Positions 1 to 8,269 of a stretch of DNA of 64,000 nucleotides are shown here, one piece after another; position 1 is the stretch's first letter, and each line of letters starts with the position of its first letter. Under the pieces are notes generated by a model, which was not told the origin of the DNA, searched no databases, and saw nothing but the letters and a program-made list of their open reading frames with translations. Location: contig CALSQY010000001.1 in the NCBI GenBank assembly GCA_943788615.1, forward strand, positions 310,001-374,000. The letters are read 5' to 3'. The position numbers were made by a program, and so were the translations under genes. This DNA is from UBA4465 sp002292365 (GTDB lineage: Bacteria > Bacteroidota > Bacteroidia > Cytophagales > Cyclobacteriaceae).

Positions 1-165
1 TTCTATTCCATATGGGAGGGACGATGGCGAAGCTGTATAGGGAAAGGAGCTAATAAGTTTGACATCTTGTGAGCCTCAACGATGAAGATTCAGCCCTAGA
101 GAGGCCATCAATAGGGTTATAATAGTGATTATGACTACCGGTGGTAGTCGAGAAAAATATAAGAT
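1..165. other. Leading segment with no supportable gene; small hairpin before the first CDS
   Basis: No frame runs far enough here to identify a protein; all three + frames stop within about 75 bases of the window start, so the tail of an upstream gene could be present but cannot be named. A perfect inverted repeat with arms GACTACC (133-139) and GGTAGTC (143-149) and a 3-base loop lies 16 bases before the ATG at 166. It has no T-run after it, so it is more likely a leader hairpin or protein site than a terminator. Confidence 0.35.
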
Positions 166-585
166 ATGAAAGTAGGAATCACCTTTTCAACCTTTGATCT
201 TTTTCATGCCGGGCATGTAAAGATGTTGGAAGAAGCAAAACGTCAGTGTGATTATTTAATTGTTGGCTTGCAGTTAGACCCTTCGATTGATCGCCCTGAG
301 AAAAATGGGCCTTCACAGTCTATAATAGAACGTTATATTCAGCTCAAAGGATCCAAGCATGTAGATGAGATTGTCCCTTACGTATCGGAGCAAGATTTAG
401 AAGATATTTTACGTTCTTTTAAAATTGATGTTCGAATCATTGGAGATGAGTACAAAGAAAAAAACTTTACAGGAAGAGCTTATTGCGAAGAAAAAGGAAT
501 TGAGATTTATTATAATTCAAGAGATCATAGGTTTTCTTCGAGTGGACTTAGAAAGCAAGTGAAAACAGTAGAACAAAAGAAATAA
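166..585 (+). CDS. Cytidylyltransferase-family nucleotidyltransferase (TagD/RfaE-C-like)
   Basis: This 139-residue protein has the nucleotidylyltransferase fold seen in glycerol-3-phosphate cytidylyltransferases: N-terminal beta strand, then FDLFHAGH (HxGH motif, about residues 10-17) that binds the nucleotide, and a C-terminal RFSSSGLR segment in place of the usual STTxLR loop. The length suits a single-domain enzyme (about 130-140 residues). Members of the family activate a phosphorylated polyol or sugar with CTP or ATP; the exact substrate cannot be read from sequence. It is 2 bases upstream of a sugar-nucleotide dehydrogenase, so it probably belongs to the surface-glycan operon. A related enzyme with an HKGH motif lies at 25536. 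No clear ribosome binding site is seen, as is usual in Bacteroidota. Confidence 0.82.
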   Translation: MKVGITFSTFDLFHAGHVKMLEEAKRQCDYLIVGLQLDPSIDRPEKNGPSQSIIERYIQLKGSKHVDEIVPYVSEQDLEDILRSFKIDVRIIGDEYKEKNFTGRAYCEEKGIEIYYNSRDHRFSSSGLRKQVKTVEQKK

Positions 586-587
586 AA

Positions 588-1908
588 ATGAATATTACAG
601 TTATAGGATCCGGATATGTTGGGCTAGTCTCAGGAACATGTTTTGCAGAGATGGGAAACAGGGTTACTTGCGTAGACATAGACCCAGTCAAGATTGAAAA
701 ATTAAATAAGGGATCATTCCTATTTTTGAGCCTGGTTTAGAGACTATGGTTTTAAAAAATGTAAAAAATAAAAATTTATTTTTTACAACAGATTTACAGA
801 AGCTTTGCAGAATTCTGAAATTGCTTTTATAGCCGTTGGAACTCCGATGGGAGATGATGGCTCTGCGGATTTACAATATGTATTGGCTGTAGCAAAGTCT
901 ATTGGTCAATCCATGCAGAAAAGATTGGTTGTCGTTGATAAATCTACAGTACCTGTTGGAACTGCAGATAAAGTAAAAGCCGTTATTCAAAAAGAATTAG
1001 ATGCTAGAGGAGTTCTGATTGAGTTTGATGTGGTTTCGAATCCTGAGTTTTTAAAAGAAGGAGCTGCTATTGTGATTTTATGAAGCCAGATCGAGTAGTT
1101 ATTGGAGCAGATTCTGAGATTGCCTTTAAAAAAATGAAGGAATTATACTCTCCTTTTTTTAGATCTCATGATCGTTTTATCACTATGGATATTCGTTCTG
1201 CTGAAATGACAAAGTATGCTGCCAATGCAATGCTAGCTACCAAAATATCTTTTATGAATGAAATTGCCAATATCTGTGAAAAGGTAGGGGCAGATGCCAA
1301 TCAAGTTCGAATCGGAATTGGTTCAGATCAGCGCATAGGATATAGTTTTATTTATCCAGGAGCTGGTTATGGAGGGTCTTGTTTTCCAAAAGATGTAAAA
1401 GCCTTAACTAAAATAGCTAAAGAAAATGGCTATACTGCGCAATTGATAACCGTGTAGAAGAAGTAAATGATGCTCAGAAATTAGTGATCGCTCAAAAAAT
1501 AGTAACTCGTTTTGGAGAGGATTTAACCGGATTTACTTTTGGTATTTGGGGCTTGGCCTTTAAACCAGGAACTGATGATATGCGAGAAGCATCCAGCTAT
1601 TTATGTAATCAAAGAATTGGTGAGTACGAGGTGCTAAAATAAAAGCCTATGATCCAAAGGCTGTTAATGAAGCAAAAGAGTATTACCTAAAAGAAGTTCA
1701 AAATATAACTTATGTTGAATCTAAAGATGATGTTTTAAAAGATTCAGATGCGTTGGTGTTACTTACAGAATGGAAAGAATTTCGTTCGCCTGATTTTGAT
1801 AAGATAAAATCAGTATTAAAATCCCCAATTATTTTTGATGGACGAAATCAATATATTGCTTATGATCTGGAAAATAAAGGATTAGAGTATTATAGAATTG
1901 GAAAATAG
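588..1908 (+). pseudogene. UDP-glucose/GDP-mannose 6-dehydrogenase family protein, frameshifted
   Basis: Joined across frames this reads as a full sugar-nucleotide 6-dehydrogenase of about 440 residues, which makes UDP-uronic acids. The Rossmann start ITVIGSGYVGLVSG is followed by VAVGTP-like IAVGTPMGDDGSAD, the SNPEFLKEG motif, the catalytic segment YPGAGYGGSCFPKD with its cysteine near 1381, and FGIWGLAFKPGTDDMREA in the C-terminal domain. The frame breaks at least five times: near 715, 800, 1072, 1450 and 1635, each repaired by a one-base change, mostly a missing base. The protein would not be made unless these are sequence errors. All catalytic motifs are conserved, so decay, if real, is recent. 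It lies 2 bases after the cytidylyltransferase and 19 bases before the PseB-like gene. Confidence 0.85.
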
Positions 1909-1927
1909 AAATAATAAATATTAAAAA

Positions 1928-2938
1928 ATGTTAGATTTAAACGGAAAGTCAATTTTAATAACTGGAGGAACAGGTTCTTTTGGTAAAATGTTTACTAAAC
2001 TAATTTTAGAAAGAAATCCAGATGTAAAACGCTTAGTTATTCTCTCCAGAGATGAACAAAAACATTTTAACATGGCTATGGAATTTTCTGAATCTAAATA
2101 TCCTGCAATGAGATATTTTATTGGGGATGTAAGAGATAAAGAAAGGTTAGAAAGAGCTTTCGAAGGGATCGATATTGTTATTCATGCAGCAGCAATGAAA
2201 CACGTGCATTTAGCTGAATATAATCCTTCTGAATGTATAAAGACAAATATTAATGGAGCAGAAAATGTTATTGCTGCTGCTATAAAGTGTGGTGTAAAAG
2301 ATGTTGTAGCGTTATCAACTGATAAAGCTTGTGCTCCTATTAATTTATATGGTGCAACGAAGCTTACTTCTGATAAATTATTTATAGCAGCTAATAATAT
2401 TAAAGGTTCAAGGAATATAAAGTTTTCAGTAGTACGATATGGAAATGTAATGGGGTCTAATGGTTCAGTAATGCCTTTCTTTTTAAAGAAAAGAAAAGAT
2501 GGAGTACTACCAATAACAGATAAAAAAATGACAAGATTTAATATTTCACTTCAGGATGGTTGTCAGATGGTATTTGATGCTATTGAAAAATCTTGGGGAG
2601 GTGAATTATTTGTGCCTAAAATACCGTCATATAAAATAGTAGATGTTGCTTCAGCTATAGGACCAGATTGTATTCAAGAAGAGGTTGGGATTAGACCCGG
2701 TGAGAAATTACACGAAGAAATGATAACTGTATCAGATGCACTGAATACGTATGACATTGGTAAATATTACGCAATTTTACCACAAAAAACAATTTTTGAA
2801 AGAGAGGTGTTTATCAAACATTTTAATGCAAAGCTAGTTGATCCTAATTTTTCTTATAACTCTGGTGATAATGAAGAGTGGGAAACGATAGAATCTTTAA
2901 GAGAATTAGTAAAAATTCACGTCAATCCTGATCTTTAA
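1928..2938 (+). CDS. pseB: UDP-GlcNAc 4,6-dehydratase (inverting), PseB-type SDR
   Basis: The 336-residue protein is an extended short-chain dehydrogenase with the NAD-binding GGTGSFG at residues 13-19, the HAAAMKHV segment typical of PseB/FlaA1 dehydratases, the STDKA motif in which the usual Thr-Asp-Lys catalytic residues sit, and YGATK. The family converts UDP-N-acetylglucosamine to a 4-keto-6-deoxy sugar, the first step to pseudaminic acid and several 2,4-diaminohexoses. The length is typical for PseB (about 330-340). The matching PseC aminotransferase is not adjacent; a DegT-type aminotransferase tail survives at 22049. The gene is intact while its upstream neighbour is frameshifted. It could also feed another 6-deoxy-sugar pathway. 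Confidence 0.85.
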   Translation: MLDLNGKSILITGGTGSFGKMFTKLILERNPDVKRLVILSRDEQKHFNMAMEFSESKYPAMRYFIGDVRDKERLERAFEGIDIVIHAAAMKHVHLAEYNPSECIKTNINGAENVIAAAIKCGVKDVVALSTDKACAPINLYGATKLTSDKLFIAANNIKGSRNIKFSVVRYGNVMGSNGSVMPFFLKKRKDGVLPITDKKMTRFNISLQDGCQMVFDAIEKSWGGELFVPKIPSYKIVDVASAIGPDCIQEEVGIRPGEKLHEEMITVSDALNTYDIGKYYAILPQKTIFEREVFIKHFNAKLVDPNFSYNSGDNEEWETIESLRELVKIHVNPDL

Positions 2939-2944
2939 TTTATT

Positions 2945-4429
2945 TTGATTTTATTAAATACAATCATCTATATTTTTAAACTCCCAAAAAAGTTAGTCTT
3001 TAATAGGTTACTATTCCTTTTAAAAATAAAAAAATTATACTTAAGGATTTGTAGAAATCATCTTATAAAATCTTTGAAGTATCAGTCGATAAATAAAAAC
3101 TATCAAGATATTTTAATTGATTATAAAAATGAAGAAGTAAGTTTTAATTCAAAAATTCAATATAGAATCGGAGATAAATCAAAGAAAATTAATTTATCTC
3201 AATATAAAATAAATAAAGACGATTATCTATTTCCTTATTTGTTCTGGTATTTTAATTGGTTACACAATGACACAAAGCTTAACAAAAAAACATTAAGATC
3301 TCTATTAGACACCAACAATTCTCTTTCCAACTCTCCACACCCTCTGTCTAATAGAATAATTAATATTTTATTAAGAAAAAATCTGTTAAATTCTTATATA
3401 TCTTTAAAGGAATATAATAAATATTTGGGAAATTGTTACAAAAAATTAATTATAACAACAGAAGAAAATATTTTTGGAAATCATTTAATTGATAATTATA
3501 TTTCACTTATATATTTATCAAAATACTTTAATAATAAATTAGTTGAAGATTTTTTTAGCATAAAATTAGATAAATTGATTGGAAAAGATCAATTTAAAGA
3601 AAACAATCCCTCATATTGTAGATTAATTATCAATAAAATTGATGCGTTAGAAAGCATCTTAGGAAATAATAATGAAATTAATAAATTGAAAATTCAAATT
3701 TCAAAAACTTTTCCTTTTATAAGAGAAACAACAATTCCCTATTATAATGATACTTATTTTAAACAAAATATATTTAAAAAAGAAAAAAAAAGGATTTCAA
3801 AAGTTATTTTTAATGATAAATTTTTACACAATCAAATAGATAAATATTCCTGGTTTTTTTTACTATTAGATGAAAATAGTGAAGTAGGATTTAATGGGCA
3901 TGACCACGATATTTCACCCAGTATACAATTAGTTTATAATTCAAAAAAAATAATAACAAATTTTGGAACACCATCTTACTCTAATTCTAAAATTAGAGAT
4001 AAATCAAGATCCAGAAGTTCAGGAGGAGTCTTTTTTAGCCACCTAAAATCCAAGATTTTTATAGGAAACTTTAGAGTTTTAACAAGTTATATTAATAAAA
4101 TCTCTTTCCATTTGGAAAATAATGATATTGTATATAATTACATCAGTAAGCATTTTAAGGCGAAGTTTATTTATAAAGAAAATAAAATTTCATTTAGATT
4201 AATAGGTTTCTTTCCAAACAAATCTTTTTTTAATTTTTTCTCTGAAACAAAAGATTGGATCTTTCAAAAAGAAACTTTAACATATAAAAATGTGTGTATT
4301 AAGGGTTTAGAAAAAAAGCCTACAATAAAAAAATGTTTAATTTACAACGGAGTTAATGATAAGAGTAATGGATTTGAGGTTTTATTAGAGATTAAAAATA
4401 AAATAGAAATTGAAGTTATTAAATTATAA
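2945..4429 (+). CDS. Heparinase II/III-family-like protein
   Basis: The 494-residue product resembles the heparinase II/III family of polysaccharide lyase-like proteins found in exopolysaccharide clusters. The N-terminal half is helical with HPLSNRI and the FGNHLIDNY segment expected of the alpha/alpha toroid; the C-terminal half carries GHDHDIS followed by IITNFGTPSYS and a GGVFFSH block, like the metal-proximal GH.H and asparagine/tyrosine region of the beta-sandwich domain. There is no signal peptide, so it may act on lipid-linked or cytoplasmic glycan, or not as a lyase at all. It starts at a TTG 6 bases after pseB and overlaps the next gene by 20 bases. It is extremely AT-rich and Lys/Asn/Ile-rich, as are the next six genes. 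Confidence 0.68.
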   Translation: MILLNTIIYIFKLPKKLVFNRLLFLLKIKKLYLRICRNHLIKSLKYQSINKNYQDILIDYKNEEVSFNSKIQYRIGDKSKKINLSQYKINKDDYLFPYLFWYFNWLHNDTKLNKKTLRSLLDTNNSLSNSPHPLSNRIINILLRKNLLNSYISLKEYNKYLGNCYKKLIITTEENIFGNHLIDNYISLIYLSKYFNNKLVEDFFSIKLDKLIGKDQFKENNPSYCRLIINKIDALESILGNNNEINKLKIQISKTFPFIRETTIPYYNDTYFKQNIFKKEKKRISKVIFNDKFLHNQIDKYSWFFLLLDENSEVGFNGHDHDISPSIQLVYNSKKIITNFGTPSYSNSKIRDKSRSRSSGGVFFSHLKSKIFIGNFRVLTSYINKISFHLENNDIVYNYISKHFKAKFIYKENKISFRLIGFFPNKSFFNFFSETKDWIFQKETLTYKNVCIKGLEKKPTIKKCLIYNGVNDKSNGFEVLLEIKNKIEIEVIKL

Positions 4430-5624
4430 TTTATTAAGGTTATTAGCAGTATCCTTCAGGGCTGTTGTTTTTTTAAGTGCTGATTTTTTAATTGGAAATG
4501 AAAACTTTGTTACTTTAACATTAATTTCTCAAGTCATTCCTTTTTTATCTATTTTAATAGGATCAGAACATCAGATTTCTGACTATAAGAAAATTTTAAA
4601 TAAAAATTCATTTTTTGGAATTATTCCGTTTAGAGCAAATTTCTTTTCAATAATTGCATTTGAGTTTTTTTTGATTAGTTCGGTTTTTTTAATATTACCT
4701 TATTTGTTTTTTGATCAACTAACCGTTATATTTTTTATTGTATTATTTACGTTAATTGAACTTTATTTAAACGAATGTGTCAAGGTTTATTATGCTAACG
4801 GAAATACAAGGCTTTACACCATAGTAGTTTCTTTAAAGGTTTTAGTTATTCCTTTGACCATTTTATTATTTTATTTATTTCAAGGTTTTTCAAATTATGA
4901 TTTTTTTATTTTTTCATTATTTTATGGTTTATCTATTTATTTATTTTTGATTATTTATAATATATCTGATATATTAAAACAAAATTTTAAAAGGAATTTT
5001 CAATGGTTTATTAATAATTTTAAAAAGAATTTTCGATTTATTTTTTCTACAGTATGTGGGAAAAGTCAATTAATAATTTCTAGATTTTGGATTGTTTATT
5101 TATTTAATACTGAAACTATATTGACTGTAGTTTCATTAAAGTTTTTTTTCTTTTTACTTTTGTTTGATATCCTTATTGACATTTTATATTGGCAGTACAA
5201 CTACTCTATTCTATTGACTAGAAAAAAATTTAATAAATATAAGTTTGATAAGTTTTTCATGTTTTTTCTTTCAATTCCGATAATTTTAACTTTTTCTTTT
5301 TATCTTTTAAATGATTATTTATTTTTTTTAGATGAACTTCCTGGTTCTTTTAACATTCAAATAATTAGTCCTTTGCAGTTTTATTTTCTTTGCCTATTAG
5401 CTGTTTATCTTATGCTAGAAGTTTACTTTCAGAATTATAGTATTTCAATTAATTTCTACAACAGATTTCAATATTTAAGTTTATCTTCTTTTATTTTAAT
5501 AATATTTTTTGCTCTATTATTAGAGTCAATTAATTTTATAGTTGTATCATTGCAATTAATATTATTTTTCAAATTTTTTATGATAAGAAATCTTAACTCT
5601 AAATTTTATAAATCACTAATATGA
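4410..5624 (+). CDS. Polytopic membrane protein, Wzx-like O-antigen flippase candidate
   Basis: The 404-residue protein is built almost entirely of hydrophobic helices, about ten to twelve, separated by short Lys/Asn-rich loops. Size, helix count and position between a heparinase-like gene and glycan-modifying genes fit a polysaccharide flippase of the MOP superfamily, which moves undecaprenyl-linked repeat units across the inner membrane. No short diagnostic motif exists for Wzx, so the call rests on topology and context, with a separate Wzy-like polymerase at 10093. The start is a TTG 20 bases inside the preceding gene, and the stop overlaps the next ATG by 4 bases, so translation is probably coupled. 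Confidence 0.6.
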   Translation: MKLLNYNLLRLLAVSFRAVVFLSADFLIGNENFVTLTLISQVIPFLSILIGSEHQISDYKKILNKNSFFGIIPFRANFFSIIAFEFFLISSVFLILPYLFFDQLTVIFFIVLFTLIELYLNECVKVYYANGNTRLYTIVVSLKVLVIPLTILLFYLFQGFSNYDFFIFSLFYGLSIYLFLIIYNISDILKQNFKRNFQWFINNFKKNFRFIFSTVCGKSQLIISRFWIVYLFNTETILTVVSLKFFFFLLLFDILIDILYWQYNYSILLTRKKFNKYKFDKFFMFFLSIPIILTFSFYLLNDYLFFLDELPGSFNIQIISPLQFYFLCLLAVYLMLEVYFQNYSISINFYNRFQYLSLSSFILIIFFALLLESINFIVVSLQLILFFKFFMIRNLNSKFYKSLI

Positions 5625-6517
5625 TAGTTAATTCGAAAGTTTTATTTTTAGGAAAACTCTATATTTTAAAAAGAATAATTGCAAGACTAATTGTATATAT
5701 AATTTCTTTTCTAAATAAACTACCTTTTTTAAATGTCTTTTTAAACAGGTTTTTTAGTAATATGATGGATGTTGAGGGAGTTTTTTATAAATTAAATGTT
5801 GAAAGAGAAATCGAAAATATAATTTTTATTAACTCTTTAATAAAAAAAAATTACATTAATTACCTAGTTGATATTGGCGGTAATTATGGTCAATTTTCAT
5901 CCTCAATCAATCTTCCATCAACATCTAAATTTATTTTTGAGCCTAATAAAAAATTAATACATTATATTAAAAAATCAAATACAAACTCTTCGATATTTAA
6001 TTCAGGTGTTGTTTGTAAAAACGGTAATTATTTTTTAGTTGATGTGCCTGGAAATTCAGGAGCTTCATATTTATCAAAATCTAAAAATAATTTTAATCAA
6101 GAAATCTCTACTATTTCTGTTTCTAATTTAGTTAAGAACTTATCCAAAAATATTTGTTTTAAAAAAACACTAATAAAAATTGATATTGAGGGTGGTGAAG
6201 TGGATTTAATTAATGAATTTAATTCCTTAAATAAATCAAGTAATTTTATTTATGCTTTTGAATGTTTAAAAAGAAAAGAAATTGTAAGAGTAAATAAAAT
6301 TTTAAAAAATCACAGCCTATTTTCCTTGAGATTTAACTATCAGGGAAATAATGATAAAAATTATTCTTCTTTGGGTAGTGTTTTAAAAGTCTTTTTGAGT
6401 GGAAGAGATACTTTAAATATTTTTGAATTAACACCCTCAAGTTTAAATAGAGATTTTTATTCTTTAGTTTTTTGCATACCGAAAACAGATGCACATTTGA
6501 TGAATGATTTATTATGA
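5621..6517 (+). CDS. FkbM-family SAM-dependent methyltransferase
   Basis: A 298-residue protein with an AdoMet-binding motif I VDIGGNYGQFS at about residues 83-93, an acidic residue after the second strand (IFEP), and the family hallmark KIDIEGGE around residue 188, followed by hydrophobic strands. FkbM-family enzymes O-methylate sugars or other hydroxyls, and here a glycan hydroxyl is the likely target. The first 35 residues are hydrophobic and may pack against the membrane. Its ATG overlaps the flippase stop by 4 bases, and its own stop lies inside the first codons of the next gene, in line with one transcript for the block. Confidence 0.8.
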   Translation: MIVNSKVLFLGKLYILKRIIARLIVYIISFLNKLPFLNVFLNRFFSNMMDVEGVFYKLNVEREIENIIFINSLIKKNYINYLVDIGGNYGQFSSSINLPSTSKFIFEPNKKLIHYIKKSNTNSSIFNSGVVCKNGNYFLVDVPGNSGASYLSKSKNNFNQEISTISVSNLVKNLSKNICFKKTLIKIDIEGGEVDLINEFNSLNKSSNFIYAFECLKRKEIVRVNKILKNHSLFSLRFNYQGNNDKNYSSLGSVLKVFLSGRDTLNIFELTPSSLNRDFYSLVFCIPKTDAHLMNDLL

Positions 6518-6518
6518 A

Positions 6519-7154
6519 ATGAAAAGACCTTTAACAATATTAGGGAGTAATTCTAGAATATATAAAAGTATTGCCCATGAGTTGCGTCTGCATTTTGAAA
6601 TTATAGAAAAATCTCATAAAGATAATTTAGATAAAATTTCTTCAACTGCAGTATTATTCTCTGTTGATAAAATTAATTTAAATAATAATTTAACTTTAAT
6701 AGACAATTTAATTAATTCAAAAGTCACAAAGTTAATTTTAATTTCTTCAGTTTCTGTTTTGACCACAAGTTTTTATAAATATAAATATCCGATGATTAAG
6801 AAATCACAAGAAGATTATGTTAAAGAAAAATTTAAAAAATATGTAATTTTAAGGTTGTCTACATTTATAGACAATAAATCTTCAAATCGAATTCCTTATG
6901 CTAGGTTTTATAATAAAACATTAGTTAATAGTATTATTCAAAATGCATCTATAACTAATAATACTACCTTGACTTTAGTTGATGAGACCTCTGATCAATT
7001 TAACATTAAATTTATTTATTTTTACATGTTTTTAATTAAAAAAATAGGTTTCAAATTAATGAGAATATTCGATTTGTTTATTAAATTTTTTTCTAATTAT
7101 AATTATGGATATGCTTTGATTTCCTTTATCGAATTAAAAAAAAAGTTAAAATAA
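6519..7154 (+). CDS. Degenerate NAD-dependent epimerase/SDR-like protein
   Basis: The protein of about 211 residues starts as a Rossmann fold (PLTILGSNSRIYKSIA) but the glycine motif is G-S-N-S-R-I rather than GxxGxxG, and the strand-loop LILISSVSVL corresponds to the SSVSVYG segment of extended SDRs. A lysine-rich YKYPMIKKSQED follows where YxxxK would be expected (Y-P-M-I-K). It is shorter than a normal epimerase (about 300) and ends without the substrate-binding domain. I chose the ATG at 6519 because it directly follows the FkbM stop; an in-frame ATG at 6504 is possible. Its stop overlaps the next ATG by one base. Function is unclear; a reductase partner of the next gene is a guess. Confidence 0.55.
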   Translation: MKRPLTILGSNSRIYKSIAHELRLHFEIIEKSHKDNLDKISSTAVLFSVDKINLNNNLTLIDNLINSKVTKLILISSVSVLTTSFYKYKYPMIKKSQEDYVKEKFKKYVILRLSTFIDNKSSNRIPYARFYNKTLVNSIIQNASITNNTTLTLVDETSDQFNIKFIYFYMFLIKKIGFKLMRIFDLFIKFFSNYNYGYALISFIELKKKLK

Positions 7155-8269
7155 TGAAAAAAAACATATTAATTATTGGAACAGGTTTCGTTAGTTACTC
7201 TTTTTTAAAAAATTTAAAAAAATCTAATTTTTATAATATTTTTCTTTCAATTGATGACAGAAAAAAACTAATAAAATTTAAAAACTCCTCACAAATCAAT
7301 AGATTTTTAGGAAATTTTGGCACTTCAAATTATTGGCATTCAGTATCACCTACCAATGGTCCCAAGGGGTATTTTAATTTTTTTAAAAATTTTTACAACA
7401 TAAATAATGTTAATTCTAACATGAATTTAGAAAATTCTGAAATGTTATTTGTACCAAGAAAAAATTTTTCTTTGGAAAGAGCTTTTAATATTAACGTAAA
7501 CTCTTTAAATTATAAAATAATTAACAGTAGAGCTAATCAAATTTCAAAAAAGAAAAATAAATTTGAAATCTTATTCAATGATTCATCAAAAATCGAGGTT
7601 GATAATATTTTTATTGGAACAAATATACTTGACTTACAGTCAATTATATTTAAGAATTTAAATATTCCAGATTATGTAGTTTATGACCATATTCAAACTC
7701 ATTTAGGTTTTGTGAAAAGAGATCAAATTTTAAACAATAAGTTAATAAAACCAATTTTATCTAGAGAAGGCTATTATATCGGTTACGAAAGTTTTAACGA
7801 TAAAATTTTAATGTTAAGACCTTTTCATTCAAATATTAAAACTTTTGGATTAAAAAAATTTCAAAATTTCGGAAAAAGTAAAATTGAAATAATAAAAGAA
7901 ATTATTTTATCATTATCTTTCAGCAAATTAATTCATGCTTTTTCTACAAGATATGGGCTTTTTTTTAGATCAAAATATTATAGTGTTTTTCTTCAGGAAA
8001 GAATTAAACTAAAAGATATTTCAATTGAAAGAAAATTAAGTAATGAGGACATTATGAAAAAATTGTCTGGATTTAAGTCTTTGAGATCAAATCAACTAAC
8101 TTCTCTAACTGGATATAGTGTATTTGGAAATCATCAAATAGGGGAAAGTAAAATGTCTCCGCCAAAAGGAGTTATTATTGCTAATATTAAATCAAAGGGT
8201 TGGCTAAAGGGGGTTCATCATACACTTTTAAATTGTTTCGACGCTTACAATAATAATTTTGAAACTTAA
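7154..8269 (+). CDS. FAD/NAD(P)-dependent oxidoreductase, GMC-like
   Basis: The 371-residue product opens with a dinucleotide-binding strand NILIIGTGFVSYSFLK, has an internal strand DNIFIGTN typical of the second Rossmann strand in flavoprotein oxidoreductases, and ends with GNHQIGESKM ... GVIIANIKSKGWLKGVHHTLLN. That end resembles the C-terminal His-containing motif and final FAD-binding strand of GMC oxidoreductases, though the protein is shorter than classical GMC enzymes (over 500). It overlaps its neighbours by one base on each side (A of ATG). In this setting it may oxidise a sugar hydroxyl, perhaps together with the SDR-like protein before it. The substrate is unknown. Confidence 0.58.
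   Translation: MKKNILIIGTGFVSYSFLKNLKKSNFYNIFLSIDDRKKLIKFKNSSQINRFLGNFGTSNYWHSVSPTNGPKGYFNFFKNFYNINNVNSNMNLENSEMLFVPRKNFSLERAFNINVNSLNYKIINSRANQISKKKNKFEILFNDSSKIEVDNIFIGTNILDLQSIIFKNLNIPDYVVYDHIQTHLGFVKRDQILNNKLIKPILSREGYYIGYESFNDKILMLRPFHSNIKTFGLKKFQNFGKSKIEIIKEIILSLSFSKLIHAFSTRYGLFFRSKYYSVFLQERIKLKDISIERKLSNEDIMKKLSGFKSLRSNQLTSLTGYSVFGNHQIGESKMSPPKGVIIANIKSKGWLKGVHHTLLNCFDAYNNNFET

Noticed and set aside
1..80. Tail of a UDP-GlcNAc 2-epimerase (PYG-like end)
   Set aside because: Only about a dozen residues in one frame are suggestive; too short to support.
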